This document shows, piece after piece, positions 19,229-30,584 of a DNA stretch of 64,000 bases. The notes below the pieces were generated by a model. The model saw nothing but the letters and a program-made list of their open reading frames with translations, was not told the origin of the DNA and did no database searches. The stretch is from assembly GCA_036346355.1 (NCBI GenBank), contig CM070572.1, positions 31,285,944-31,349,943 of the forward strand, read 5' to 3'. The stretch comes from Rhipidocladum racemiflorum (taxonomy: Eukaryota; Streptophyta; Magnoliopsida; Poales; Poaceae). A program made the translations under genes and the position numbers. Within the stretch, counting starts at the first letter, position 1. Every line of letters starts with the position of its first letter.

Positions 19229-19471
19229 TTCTTATGGCTTCCAAATCCTCTTTGTATGAATTTCTAGTGTGCATTAAGAATTCAGAATGGATTTTGAAGG
19301 ATTCCACAAGCGCATTATACTAGCTAGGATGGTAGAGACTTACAGTATCCACCAAACCAAACACTACCTGAGATGACACTAGAGTTTACTCTCTTCAGTA
19401 CTGAAGGTTGGTCCCTGTCCATCTATCGAATGGATTTTGGAATCAAGGAAGGGACTACCAAGCGATCAAAT
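19229..19471. other. Host flank upstream of the ureF remnant
   Basis: No gene is recognised. This is the sequence just right of element B, leading into the ureF homology. Confidence 0.4.
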
Positions 19472-19688
19472 ATGAATCAACAATTGCTCGGGAGCCAGTG
19501 GCAGCTGCTTGATTCCATCCTTCCTACCGGCGGCTTCGCTCATTCCTATGGCCTTGAGGTCGCTATGCAATCTGGCATGGTGAACAACCCGGAAGACTTG
19601 AGGTCGTTTGTCATTCAGGTCTTGGAGAACACTGGCTGCTTCCATTTGTGTACTGTGCTAGCAAGTCCCCGGTGCCGCGACGTGGGTC

Positions 19689-21345
19689 ATCAAGCTAGAT
19701 TATAAACCAACTAAATCTTATCTTTTAACTTCCTGAACTAACTAATCTAAAAACCAAAATACAACTCCTATTTACCATACAAACTGATTATAAGATTATA
19801 TCAATATTCATTCTCTTAATCTTGCAACACTAACTCTTACTCATTAAGACAATCGATCGCAACTATGATTTTCTCAACACATACTCGATATAGGACGGAC
19901 TCCAAAAAGTACCGCCTTCTTCTTTCTAGCCATACCACCAATGACACATCTTGCCAGCGATTATGACCTTTGTATCAGCTCCAATTGTCTTTTCATTTGT
20001 AGCGTAACTTGACTGCGATGCAAACTCATATTAGAGCTTACCTACAAGAGAACTTGGACGCACATGCAAGAACTCTTATGCACACACACAGCTAGAACAA
20101 TGGCCACAACTTCTCAACGTCCTAGACTCATCTACCACGGTATCTAGCTCGTGGACACAACTAACACAAAAACGTGTATCTTTGGTCGTCTTCTCGACGA
20201 GACACGCAGATGGCCGCTATTGCCATCTTCAGTTGTCGATGGCGCTCATCAATAACGAGTATCAGGGATACATGCCTTCTCTACCCTTTATTTTTCTCTT
20301 TTCTCCTATTTTGTTCTCTGTTTTCTTACCAGCCATTGCACGAAGCAAGACTACTGCTGTCGTGCGCCTCCTGGTGCTGCAACTACCGCACATTGCTTTT
20401 CCTTTCTTTTGCAGCCTAGTCGCCTCGAGCTTCATTTTTATCTTTGCTTTCTTTGCGATCCACGAGGAATTGCTTCTACTCGTTTTCTTACCAGGGATAC
20501 ATGCCTTCTCTACCCTTTATTTTTCTCTTTTCTCCTATTTTGTTCTCTGTTTTCTTACCAGCCATTGCACGAAGCAAGACTACTGCTGTCGTGCGCCTCC
20601 TGGTGCTGCAACTACCGCACATTGCTTTTCCTTTGCTGCAGCTAGCTGCCTCGGGAGCTTCATTTTTATCTTTGCTTTGCTGCAGTCACAGGGAATTGCT
20701 TCTACTCGTTTTCTTACCAGGGATACATGCCTTCTCTACCCTTTATTTTTCTCTTTTCTCCTATTTTGTTCTCTGTTTTCTTACCAGCCATTGCACGAAG
20801 CAAGACTACTGCTGTCGTGCGCCTCCTGGTGCTGCAACTACCGCACATTGCTTTTCCTTTGCTGCAGCTAGCTGCCTCGGGAGCTTCATTTTTATCTTTG
20901 CTTTGCTGCAGTCACAGGGAATTGCTTCTACAGACGTACGAAGCTCCGCTTGCTGCTACCATCATGTGCCTGATGTACAATGCCGCCTCTGGGAGGAGAA
21001 CATGGAGCCGAGATCGTTTCTCGCCACGCACTTGACCGAGTTTGGCGACGGATCGTCTTGCCATGCGATGACCACTCCCACGACAATAGCCTACCCCGAG
21101 GAGTAGCAGTGGGGGTCTCTCCCCGGGGCAAGTATGATACTAAGGTTAGAACCCTGTTTGATACCCATTGTTGGAACTATCAGAAAATTTTACCGACGTT
21201 GCCAACGCAACTCACGTTGTTTTTTTGTTTATTTCTTGGTTTATATTGTCAAGCTAGATTGCAAACCAACTAAATTTTGTCTCTCAACTTTCTGAACTAA
21301 CTAATTTAAGAACCAAACTGTTGATCATACACACTGAATAGAAAG
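19689..21345. repeat. Insert in ureF bracketed by ~105-bp imperfect direct repeats
   Basis: 19689-19795 and 21246-21345 are similar (both contain CAAGCTAGATT, AAACCAACTAAAT, CTGAACTAACTAAT and CATACA). They bracket unrecognised sequence with the 227-bp array. Possible explanations are a small LTR element, or an intron duplication during insertion. No TG...CA ends with a target duplication were found. Confidence 0.55.
20265..20935. repeat. Tandem array of a ~227-bp unit, three copies
   Basis: The start phrase GGGATACATGCCTTCTCTAC recurs at 20265, 20494 and 20720, giving spacings of 229 and 226 bp. The second and third copies are almost identical, and the first differs in its last 80 bp. The array stays open in several frames only because it repeats. 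It is not a credible gene. Confidence 0.9.
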
Positions 21346-21703
21346 CAAGGCTCAGCTCTGTTGAGAGTGGCTGCTTCTGTCTTCACTGAAATCCCAACAT
21401 TGCAGGAACTGCGACACACATTCCTCGTTCCACCAATGCACCTATATTTGGGTTGATATGCTGGCAAATTGGATTTGACATTGAAACGACAGAGCGCACA
21501 TACATGTTTATCACAACGAGGGATGTGATTTCTGCTGCGACAAGGCTAAATTTGATTGGGCCATTGGCCACTGGCAGCCTCAATGCTGCAACACCAGGTC
21601 GCACCAGATGCTGAGTGGATGGTGTAGAAGTGGAGTGACCGTGATTATTGAGTGGATGGTTCAGGGCACAGAACATAGCGTAAATCATCTAGTTAGTCCT
21701 ATC

Positions 21704-21922
21704 TGTTAGGAAACCGAATTCGTATCCTATATAGACTCTTCCTTATCTCTAAGCAGAACCGCTATATATAGGAGGCAGGGGGTCACCCCATTGTACACAA
21801 GCATACAGAATAATAAAACAGACCCGTTCCTCCTCATATTGTGTCTCTCGCCCTCTCTCTCTGTTCTCCAGTTTAGATCTATTAGGCAACCCCGGACTAT
21901 TCGATAGCGAGGTTGTCTAACA
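21704..21922 (+). repeat. Left (5') LTR of the copia element
   Basis: TATA-like GCTATATATAGG near 21765. The sequence right after it, CGTTATCAGCACGAAGC, is probably the primer-binding region, but it is not a clean match to the 3' end of a tRNA I know. Confidence 0.92.
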
Positions 21923-24418
21923 CGTTATCAGCACGAAGCTCTGCCAGAGATTAGATTGAAAAGGTGAGAAAAGGTGAGAAACGGGGATTATTTCTAATCG
22001 CTCGTTGAATCTATACTATAATCTACGTGGCACGAAGCTACATTTTGCATGGTATGAATCTACTGTACATGAAGCTACAGTACACCCAAATTCTGGCCGA
22101 AGCCGCTTTGCACACTGGCGCTAGCCACCGGCGCGTTCGAGCCGGGCCGTGACTCGCGATCGCGATACCATCACGGTTGCTCCATGTCGGCCGAGTGCGC
22201 AGGTATGACCGACCTCGAAGTCCCGCACCAACCATGAAGAAGACGCGTGAACCGACCACGAAGTGTCGCCACGCTTCGGCTCAAGAACGCCGCCGGCACC
22301 GTCAGCCCACCGAGCGTCGCGCCAACTTGCCGCCTCACGCGCCGGTTGCGGCCGGTGCCACCGCCGCCGCGACGTGCACGCCCGAAGCTCGGCCGCCACA
22401 CGCCGCACTGGTCGTCGCCGCCACCGCACCGCCAGCCGGCCTCCTTGCCGGCTCGGCCGCACTCCACTCCGGCCGGCCGCTGCCAAACGCCTGTCGCTGG
22501 TCGGTCTCCCCGCTTTGAAGCCGTCGTGGCCGCTGCTGCTCGGCGTCCGAATCGACAAGCTGCCACGCTGAGCATGAAGCTCAGGCCGCACACCGCCGCG
22601 ACCGGCCGCGACGCCGTGAACTCCCACCGGGCCTTGCCAGCCACCCTGCCTGGCCTCGCCGGCGCTTCAATCGCCGTCACCCGCGCGCGCATGGCCCGCA
22701 CGAGGCCTCCGCACTGGCTGCCGCTCCGACCGGTCTTCTCCTTTTTCGTGATGGACATGTAGTCCAGGAGGACCAGGACATGAAGTCCCATTGAGAATAA
22801 ACAAAAGAGCAGAACAACTTTGGAAAGGACTTGAAGTCCTACGAACTGCCGCCGGTTGTTGCCGCTGCCGCGTCGCCACCGAATCGCCATGTCGAGCCAT
22901 CGGTTGTCGCTATCGCCACTTTGCCAAGCGCGCGTCGGGCTGCCGCTGCCGCGATCTTGCCCGCTTCTTTGCCTCATTGCCCCGCTGAAGCGGCCGCGTT
23001 CTTTGCTACTCGCGGATCGCCGGTCCTGGCCGCCTCGCCGTTGGCATCTGTCGTTCGGCCGGCCGCCAGCCGCCCGGCTCCTGCGCTCGACTTCGGCCTT
23101 GCAGCGGCCACTGGCGGCGCCGCTTCGGCCACCGCGATTCGTCGGCTATTTTTCGGCTACCGACGCTGCGCCCGTGACGCCGCCCGAAATGCGCCCTGCT
23201 GCCCCACTGGCGCGTTGCCTTTTTTTTCCCTTGGACACGAAGTTCATTGCATACTGGATGTCTGGACATGAAGTCCTTTTTGGACATGGAATCCACGTTC
23301 CAAGGACAGGAAGTCCAGAATTCCTTCCTTGCTTTGAAGTCAAATGGGCGTGAGCCAATTCAAAACCGAATTGAAGTGCGTTTGGGGCACGGGGAAAGGA
23401 TGAAATTACCTTTTTACCCTCATGTTTTTCCTAGAAAATTCTAGAAACTCAGAAAATTATAAGAAAATTATGAAAAATAGCTAGAAATTTTCAGAAAAAT
23501 TTTGGATCTGGTTTTAATTTTCTAGCATTATCTTGCAGTATTTATGAATAATTTATGAATATTTGCATGTATTTTCGCATTAATTGCCCTGTTTAGAATA
23601 CCGGAAATTCATGAGAAATTAATTTTTCCGCATTTATGAATTTATGAATTGTGCAATTATTGTTTTATTCTGAATTCATGAATTGTGCAATTATTGCTTT
23701 GTTCCATGCATTATATTTATTGTTTTAATATAGTTCATTGGAAATTACGCTGCACGAAGCGACCACCGTCGAGCCAAGAAGGCCGACGCGCATGGAACTA
23801 AATGCGCCGCGCGCATGAAGCCGCACTAAAACCGATCGCGCGCATGAAGCCGCGCTAAAACCGATCGCATGAAGCCGATCGCGCCCATGAATCTTACACT
23901 TATGAATCTAGCACTTATAAATCTTGCATTTATGAATCTTATACTTATGAATCCTGCATTTATGAATCTCGCACTTATGAATTTTGCATTTATGAATTCC
24001 GTACTTATGAATCTTGTACTTATGAATTTTGCATTTATCTTTGTATATATGAATCTTGATATTATTGCTTTCTTTTAGTTTGCTGGAAACTCATGAGAAT
24101 TCAATTATGCATTTTATTGAATCTAGCAGCCACTTCCTATTAGATTGCACGCAGTAATCTATTGGAAGAACCTTATGAATGTGCAAAGGTGTGGCATTAT
24201 CTAACGTGAGTTTTTGAAGAACTGACATGAACTGTCAGAATTATCTCACATAGACATCAGATTGCATAATGAATAGTAAGCTCTCGAAGAGCATACTTTT
24301 TCTCATGAATAGAATTGCAATTTATTCTTTATTCCAGTATTCTTTACAAGCAATTTTTGAATTACTTAGCCACTGTCTGATTAGAATTATTTTTCTTTTT
24401 CATCTAGAAATCGTGTAG
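21923..24418 (+). other. Copia internal region without gag; includes degenerate repeats
   Basis: No gag domain or zinc knuckle was found. 22.04-23.24 kb is very GC-rich, with long overlapping frames on both strands that are compositional artefacts. 22.7-23.3 kb repeats palindrome-like phrases such as GGACATGAAGTCC. 23.45-24.4 kb is AT-rich. Confidence 0.5.
23878..24042 (+). repeat. Tandem repeat of an ~18-bp ATGAAT unit
   Basis: About nine degenerate copies of a unit like CTTATGAATCTTGCATTT occur in a row within the copia leader. The repeated Met-Asn-Leu frame is a by-product of the repeat. Confidence 0.8.
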
Positions 24419-25500
24419 CGCCCAATGGAGGAAATATGCATTGTTGATAGTGGCACAACAAATACCATCTTAAGAGAGTCGAAATACTTCCAGACGATCA
24501 CGAAGAACGCTGGAAGGATTACGACTATCGCAGGAAGCGATACGCATATAATAGGCTCAGGAAGAGCCACAATTATATTGCCAATGGGTACAACTTTGGT
24601 AATTGAAGAAGCCCTCTTGTACCCTGAATCAACTCGCACTCTCTTAAGTTTCAAGGATATCCGCGCCAATGGGTTTCACGTAGAAACCAATGAAGAAAAT
24701 GGCCAAGAACACTTGTGCATTGTGAAGCATGCGGAATATGGAAAGATGGTACTAGAAAAATGTCCCTCATATGAATCTGGGTTGTACTACACGAAAATCA
24801 ATGCACACGCAGTATATACTTCATTGAAGACTGTCTTTAGAAGCTCTGAATTATTTTCTTTATGGCATTGTAGATTAGGTCATCCTGGTCTTAGATTGAT
24901 GAGAAATATAGTTAATAACTCACAAGGTCATGGCATCAATGTTAAAAATTTCCCGAATCATGAAGATTTTGTGTGCCATGTATGTGCCACCGGGAAATTA
25001 ATAACTAGACCCTCTATTATGAAAGTGCAACATGAAATCCCTGCATTCCTGGAACGCATTCAGGGGGATATTTGCGGCCCGATTCAGCCCTTGTCAGGGC
25101 CATTTCGATACTTTATGGTGCTCATTGATGCTTCCTCGAAATGGTCGCATACATGTTTGCTGTCAACAAGGAATCATGCATTCGCAAAACTGATCTCGCA
25201 GATCATCAGAATTAAGAATGCTTTTCACGATCATCGCGTGAAGTCCATTCGAATGGACAATGCCGCGAATTTACTTCCAAGGCATTTGATGATTATTGCA
25301 CGGCAACGGAATAATCATGAGCACTCTGTATCGCACGTCCATACGCAAAATGGGCTAGTGAAGCACTAATAAAGAGGATTAAGTTCATTGCCGCATCGCT
25401 CTTGCAGAGTTGTAACTTGCCCAACACTTGTTGGGGACACGCAGCCTGCACGCAGCAGCACTTATCAATTATAGACCATCGGCCTACAACATCCATTCAC
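24419..25500 (+). pseudogene. Copia protease and integrase region
   Basis: The frame from 24425 reads IVDSGTTNTILRESKYF (protease DSG active site). It continues with LWHCRLGHPGL...CHVCATGK (pre-integrase HHCC zinc site), GDICGPIQPLSGPFRYFMVL with IDASSKW, and IRMDNAANL (integrase core, first and second Asp). The frame stops at 25369. The third catalytic Glu region follows in other frames (AYGRAIQS on the opposite-strand track is a shadow). Integrase is therefore broken after its second Asp. Family: Ty1/copia. Confidence 0.85.
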
Positions 25501-26449
25501 CTATGCAACTAGTGCAAGGGGTCACCCCGAAGATTTCCCATCTTAGAAATTTTGGTTGTATGGTATATGTGCCTATACCACCCCCACAATGATCGCAATG
25601 GGCCCTCTCCGCAAGTCCAGGATATACATTGGTTATGAGAGTGCATCCATAATCGTGTATTTGGAACCCATGATCAAGACTTGCATACAAATTCGATTCG
25701 CCGATCAGATCTTTGACGAGGACCGTTTCCGTCATTAGGGGAGAGAATCAACCATTGGATGAAAAATGCCAGGAAATAATATGGCATTCCATCGATCCCC
25801 GCATGACCCTCGCACTAATGAAGCAAATCAAGAAGTCCGTAAGATAATTAATTTGCGTAATTTAGCAAATGAACTACCTGATCATTTTTGTGATCTCAAG
25901 AGCGTGGTTAAGTCGCATGTACCCGACAAGAAATGCACCGTAGAGGGTGAAAATACCAAAGAAAGCGAAGGTATCCATCATCCTGTTCGAGGCCTCAAAG
26001 AAAAAGAACAGAAATCGGCTTCTCAAACCCAAAGTACCGGAGACGTCTGGGAAAATTGGGCAAGAGGACTTACCACGACCAATCACAAAAAGTGCCCCAA
26101 AGCAAGAAGGGGAGCCGCTTGAGACTGCACTGGAAAGAAGCCTGTGGAAAAGGAAATTCCAGATCTGAACCTTCCATTGGAAGAAGCCGCCGGAAATAAT
26201 GTGTGCGCACACATTGGCGGAGAAAAACTGAAGGAACTTGCTCCTGGAATGGGAAATAGCAATGAAGAGCAAGTAGAAGTGCATGAAGCACACCATGACG
26301 AAATGGCCATAAATTTTGTAATATAAGGAGAATCAATGAATAGAGCAACAGCCAATGTCGATGCATACTTTGCAAAGAAGATTGCCACGATCATTAATTA
26401 TGATCCCGAGCCCGCATCTCTCGCAGAGTGCAAGAAAAGACTCGATTGG

Positions 26450-27925
26450 GAAGATTGGAAGAAGGCAATCACCGCAGAGTTAGTCTCTCTGAACAAAAGA
26501 GAGGTGTTTGGGCACGTGCCGCACGCCTCCCCATATAAACCCCGTAGGTCACAAATGGGTTTTTGTTCGCAAGAGAAACGAAAACAATGAAGTTGTAAGG
26601 TATAAGGCAAGGCTTGTCGCTCAAGGTTTCACTCAACGTACTGGGGTTGATTATGAAGAAACCTATTCTCCGGTCATGGGCAGAATTACCTTTAGATACT
26701 TGATCTCAATGGCAGTCAACTTGAAGTTGAAAATGAAGCTAATGGATGTTGTCACAGCATATTTGTATGGAAACTTGGATTCGGAGATATACATGAAAGT
26801 ACCGGAAGGTATCCCTATCCCGAACCAAGACAGAGCAAACAGAAACCTATACAGTGTGAAATTGGAGAAATCACTGTATAGACTGAAGCAGTTAGGAAGA
26901 ATGTGGTACAATCGTTTGAGTGACTTTCTCTGCAAGAAAGGCTACACGAACAGCGAAGATTGTCCATGTGTGTTTATACAACGATCCCCGAATGGATTTT
27001 GTATAATCTCCGTCTATGTAGATGACTTGAACATCATTGGGACGAATGAAGAAATTGAAGAAGCATGCACATACTTGAAATCTGAGTTTGAAATGAAAGA
27101 CTTGGGTAAAACCAAGTTCTGTTTAGGCTTGCAGCTTGAACATGTCCAAGGCGGAATCTTGGTACACCAATCATCCTACACGCAGAAAGTGTTAGAGAGA
27201 TTTGGTTTTGAGAAAGCATACCCCGCAAAGACACCAATGGTCGGAAGGTCACTCCAAGCAGACCTAGATCCATACAGGCCTAGAGAAGAGGGGGAGGAAG
27301 TCCTGGGAGCGGAATTCCCATATTTGAGTGCAATTGGAGCGCTCATGTACCTTGCAAATAGCACTAGGCCAGACATTGCGTTCGCCGTGAATTTACTAGC
27401 ACGGTACAGTGCAGAACCCACCAAAAGGCATTGAAAAGGGGTGAAGGACATCTTCCGTTACCTTCAAGGAAGTAAAGACCTCGGCCTTTTTCTGAAGAAA
27501 CAATTAATTGAATTTAGTCGGCTATGCCGATCTTTGAGTACCTATCGGACCCGCATACTGGCAAGTCACAAACTGGGTATGTTTTTCTTTGCAGTGGAAC
27601 AACAATTTCTTGGAAGTCGTCTAATCAGACTCTTGTCTCGACGTCGACTAACCACTCAGAAATCATTGCATTGTATGAAGCCTCTCGGGAATGTGCATGG
27701 CTTCGAAGAATGGTTCACCACATCCAGAAGTCATGTGGTCTGAACATGGAACAAACCCCCACTATTATCTATGAAGATAATGCAGCTTGTGTTGCACAAG
27801 TGCAAATGGGATATGTGAAGAGTAATCTCACAAAGCATATCAACCCCAAGTTCTTTTATGCTCATGAAATGCATAAGATGAATGAGATAAAGATACAGCA
27901 TACTAAGTCATTTGAAAAACTCTAA
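26450..27925 (+). pseudogene. Copia reverse transcriptase and RNase H region
   Basis: RT reads HKWVFVRKRNENNEVVRYKA, RLVAQGFTQRTGVDYEETYS, PVMGRITFRYLI, KSLYRLKQLGRMWYNRL and the catalytic YVDDLNIIG. It continues to the connection MYLANSTRPDIAFAVNLLA. It enters in a different frame from the upstream linker (frameshift near 26530). The frame ends at a TGA (27432-27434) where the family has Trp in RHWKGVK, probably a G-to-A nonsense change. RNase H (GYVFLCSGTTISWKSSNQ, ASRECAWLRRM, IYEDNAACVAQ, KHINPKFFYAHE) follows in another frame to 27925. Confidence 0.88.
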
Positions 27926-28293
27926 GATTTATTCACTAAGTCACTCCCGGCATCTTCCTTTGAAAGATGTATTAGAGGAATCGGGATGATGAGGCTTAGA
28001 GAAGTGCAGATTTCAGGGGGAGAATTTTCACATACTCCTACATAAATCTCAAACATGGAGTTTGAGTACCCAACGTGAATCTTGAAGATTAACATTGAAG
28101 TTTGGGTGGATTGTACTCTTTTCCTTAAGTAAGTTTTTCATTGAAGTTTTCTTACATAAGGTTTTTAATGAGGCAATCCGTGCAACACAGCAAGCGTGTG
28201 CTATGTACTCTTTCTCCAATTATTTTTCCCACTGAGTTTTTATGGAGTTTTAATGAGGCATATGCATCTCGCAGTGAAGAGTCCAAGGGGGAG

Positions 28294-28512
28294 TGTTAGG
28301 AAACCGAATTCGTATCCTATATGGACTCTTCCTTATCTCTAAGCAGAACCGCTATATATAGGAGGCAGGGGGTCACCCCATTGTATACAAGCATACAGAA
28401 TAATAAAACAGACCCGTTCCTCCTCATATTGTGTCTCTCGCCCTCTCTCTCTGTTCTCCAGTTTAGATCTATTAGGCAACCCCGGACTATTCGATAGCGA
28501 GGTTGTCTAACA
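28294..28512 (+). repeat. Right (3') LTR of the copia element
   Basis: Two substitutions from the left LTR (ATATGGACTC for ATATAGACTC; GTATACAAG for GTACACAAG). Confidence 0.92.
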
Positions 28513-28517
28513 CTATC

Positions 28518-29847
28518 ATATCAAGGACTAAAACAAAATAGCATGTTTGCAGGTTTGTTTTAAGTACATGTGCTTGCGGGTTTGCAGGATGTATGTCATT
28601 AAAACTCTTGAGATATCGTCTTACATATACACTTCCTGCCGCAGATAAACTGGCCAATGTACTGCTAAAGCACTGCTCCTCCATATTCGAGATAGCAAGC
28701 ATCTTGTGGAAAGCCCCGTCCTCCCCTTTTTTGGGGGGCAAAAACAAACAAAAAAACCTCCAAGAAATTCAAAACAGAAAGTCATTAACATTTAGAAAAA
28801 GATCATGTAACCCCTCAAACTTTGCTCGAAAGTCCGCCTAGCACCATAACTTTCAAACCAGGTATCTAACACTTTGAACTTTGTAGTCCCATCCATATAA
28901 TCCCCTAACCTGGTTTTAAACGATGGTTTTTGCTGTCAAATTAAACCAGGTATCTTGAGTGGATGGTTGTCACGCAGGATGATAAGTTGGCCAAGTTGGA
29001 CGAATGATAGGTTGGATCAACATAGGAGAAGTCTTGTTCTCTCTCCCTCACATATAGCAGGGCCCGCTCGCTTAGCTTCATCCCTACCTCCCACCACCTG
29101 CACACTAAAGCGCCATGCGTGCATCGCCTCCTACACGTTTGCGCCCGCTCCGCCTAAGTTGTTGCATGCGCATCAAACATTGACATCATTGTTTACGCCA
29201 CCAAGTTAGCCTCCTCCTGCAGTCAAAAACCACAAGTTAATTCAGGCCCCTTTCATGCTCTCATCTTGACATAATGCCGCCGTGACACCATCTTCTTCCT
29301 CAAGCCTGGCCACTGCACCACCACCTCGATTCGTTGCCTCTAGAGTCTTCACCAAATTCCTCTTGCCACCAGCACCGCCACCACCCCCTTTAGCTTTCTC
29401 CAAAACCAATTTCACCCCTATGCCACCATAGCGCCGCCACCAATAGAACTAGGTATATGCATCATATCATCGGAGATCGATCCATGTCTATTAATTTTCT
29501 TCTCGGATCTAGCATTGTTGGCAATCTGCTAGATGTACTAAAAATACTTATAGCGATCTGGATATAACATCAATGTTTCTACTGTCAAATTAAACATTTT
29601 TGTTTGATAAATTGTCTCCATGATCATCGCGGGGTTTACAACAGTGGGTTATATATGCTCCGTTTTTATTTCCACAAGCACGCCAGCCAAGTTGTTGGTT
29701 CCGTTTTTATTTGGACATGTTTATGTGTATTTTATTGCTTGCTTACACCTATCCCCGCTTTAAGGATTGACGGCATTCTTGATAAGACAAGACCATTAGG
29801 CCATTGTAAGTTGTAACCTCACCAGCTCATCACCTACAAGCTACAAC
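28518..29847. other. Intergenic sequence, nothing recognised
   Basis: Host flank of the copia element. Short Pro/Ser-rich frames at 28955-29209 look non-coding. No element boundaries were found. Confidence 0.4.
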
Positions 29848-29850
29848 TAA

Positions 29851-30255
29851 GGCCATGTTTGGATCCCAGGACTAATTGTTAGATGGCTAAAAATTAGTCC
29901 TAGTCTATCCTAACAGGAAGACTAATAGGTGGGCTAATTTTTAGCCAATCCTTCAGCTAACAATTAGTCCATTAATTGGTGGAGGAGAGCTAATTTGGGC
30001 TAATAGTAGGTAACACGCTGAAAAAAGTCTGAAATACCCTCGCGCTGGCCTTATCCTCACTTCCTCACCCGTGCGTCCACTCCCCAGTCCGTTATGAGGG
30101 GCAAACATGACTTTTCTAAGAAATTAGCCCAACCATTAGCCATGTATCCAAACAGCCCTAGGCTAATTTTAGATGGACTAATTATTAGCTGACTAACAAT
30201 TAGCTCTAGCCATTAGTCAGCTAATAATTAGTTTTAGCCCATCCAAACATGACCT
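29851..30255. mobile_element. Tourist-like MITE (PIF/Harbinger type), 405 bp
   Basis: Ends GGCCATGTTTGGATCC and GGATGGGTCATG-type (plus strand CCATCCAAACATGACC) form an inverted repeat. TAA flanks both sides (29848-29850, 30256-30258). The interior repeats GCTAATTTTTAGCC and ACAATTAGTC phrases in both orientations. A second internal ATCCAAACAGCCCTA near 30148 suggests a nested or rearranged copy. Confidence 0.85.
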
Positions 30256-30258
30256 AAT

Positions 30259-30584
30259 ACATTTAGCTTGCTAAAGAAAAAAGTTCAATTGATTTAACAT
30301 AAGCTCTTCCACAAAACGTAATATTCAGTTAACAAATATCATATCGTGCGTGCATATTATCATATACTATATGAATATAAACAACCGATGAGATTAAATA
30401 CATGTCCTTTATTTGTGGAGCTAGAAACTCCGGCAAGAATCCTAATTACTGGCTAAAAAGCTTCCAACAAAATTATATAAAAAAGAAAAGAATCTAGTAA
30501 AAATTCAGTAATACGAAAGGCGCGCGCAATGCATGCATGGTCCGCACGCAGAAACAAGCACGGTTCTTCACATGCATGATGCAT
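30259..30584. other. AT-rich intergenic flank of the germin-like pseudogene
   Basis: Probably the former 3' UTR and downstream DNA of the germin-like gene. Nothing else was seen. Confidence 0.35.

Larger units (their letters stand above)
19472..21650 (+). pseudogene. ureF: Urease accessory protein F (ureF) pseudogene, interrupted
   Basis: UreF is the partner of UreD and UreG in nickel delivery to urease. The first block (19485-19690) reads SQWQLLDSILPTGGFAHSYG, then LEVAMQSGMVNNPEDLRSF and VIQVLENTG, the conserved UreF N-terminal half. A frameshift follows (PFVYCASKSP in another frame). The second block (21350-21640) carries ASVFTEIPTLQELRHTF, IGFDIETTERTYMFITTRDV and ISAATRLNLIGPLATG in shifted frames, then HQVAPDAEWMV and a stop codon. 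Between them lies a 1.45-kb insert with a tandem array. A copia element starts 60 bp downstream. I infer a dead copy; a functional ureF would have to be elsewhere. Confidence 0.85.
21704..28512 (+). mobile_element. Ty1/copia retrotransposon, recent LTRs but broken pol
   Basis: A 6809-bp element with 219-bp LTRs at 21704-21922 and 28294-28512 (TGTTAGG...CTAACA). It has an exact target duplication CTATC at 21699-21703 and 28513-28517. A purine tract (CCAAGGGGGAG) precedes the right LTR. Protease, integrase, RT and RNase H follow in copia order (integrase before RT) from 24.4 to 27.9 kb. The stretch where gag should be (22.0-24.4 kb) is GC-rich then AT-rich and has no recognisable gag domain. 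The LTRs differ at only two of 219 positions, but pol has several frameshifts and stops. Confidence 0.92.

Noticed and set aside
20182..21106. Hydrophobic 220-229-codon ORFs over the tandem array
   Set aside because: The same peptide recurs with the 227-bp DNA repeat and reads through in different frames. This is repeat sequence, not a membrane protein.
22171..22977. 268-codon minus-strand and 171-codon plus-strand ORFs in the copia leader
   Set aside because: They overlap on opposite strands in very GC-rich DNA with no domain signature and no gag motif.
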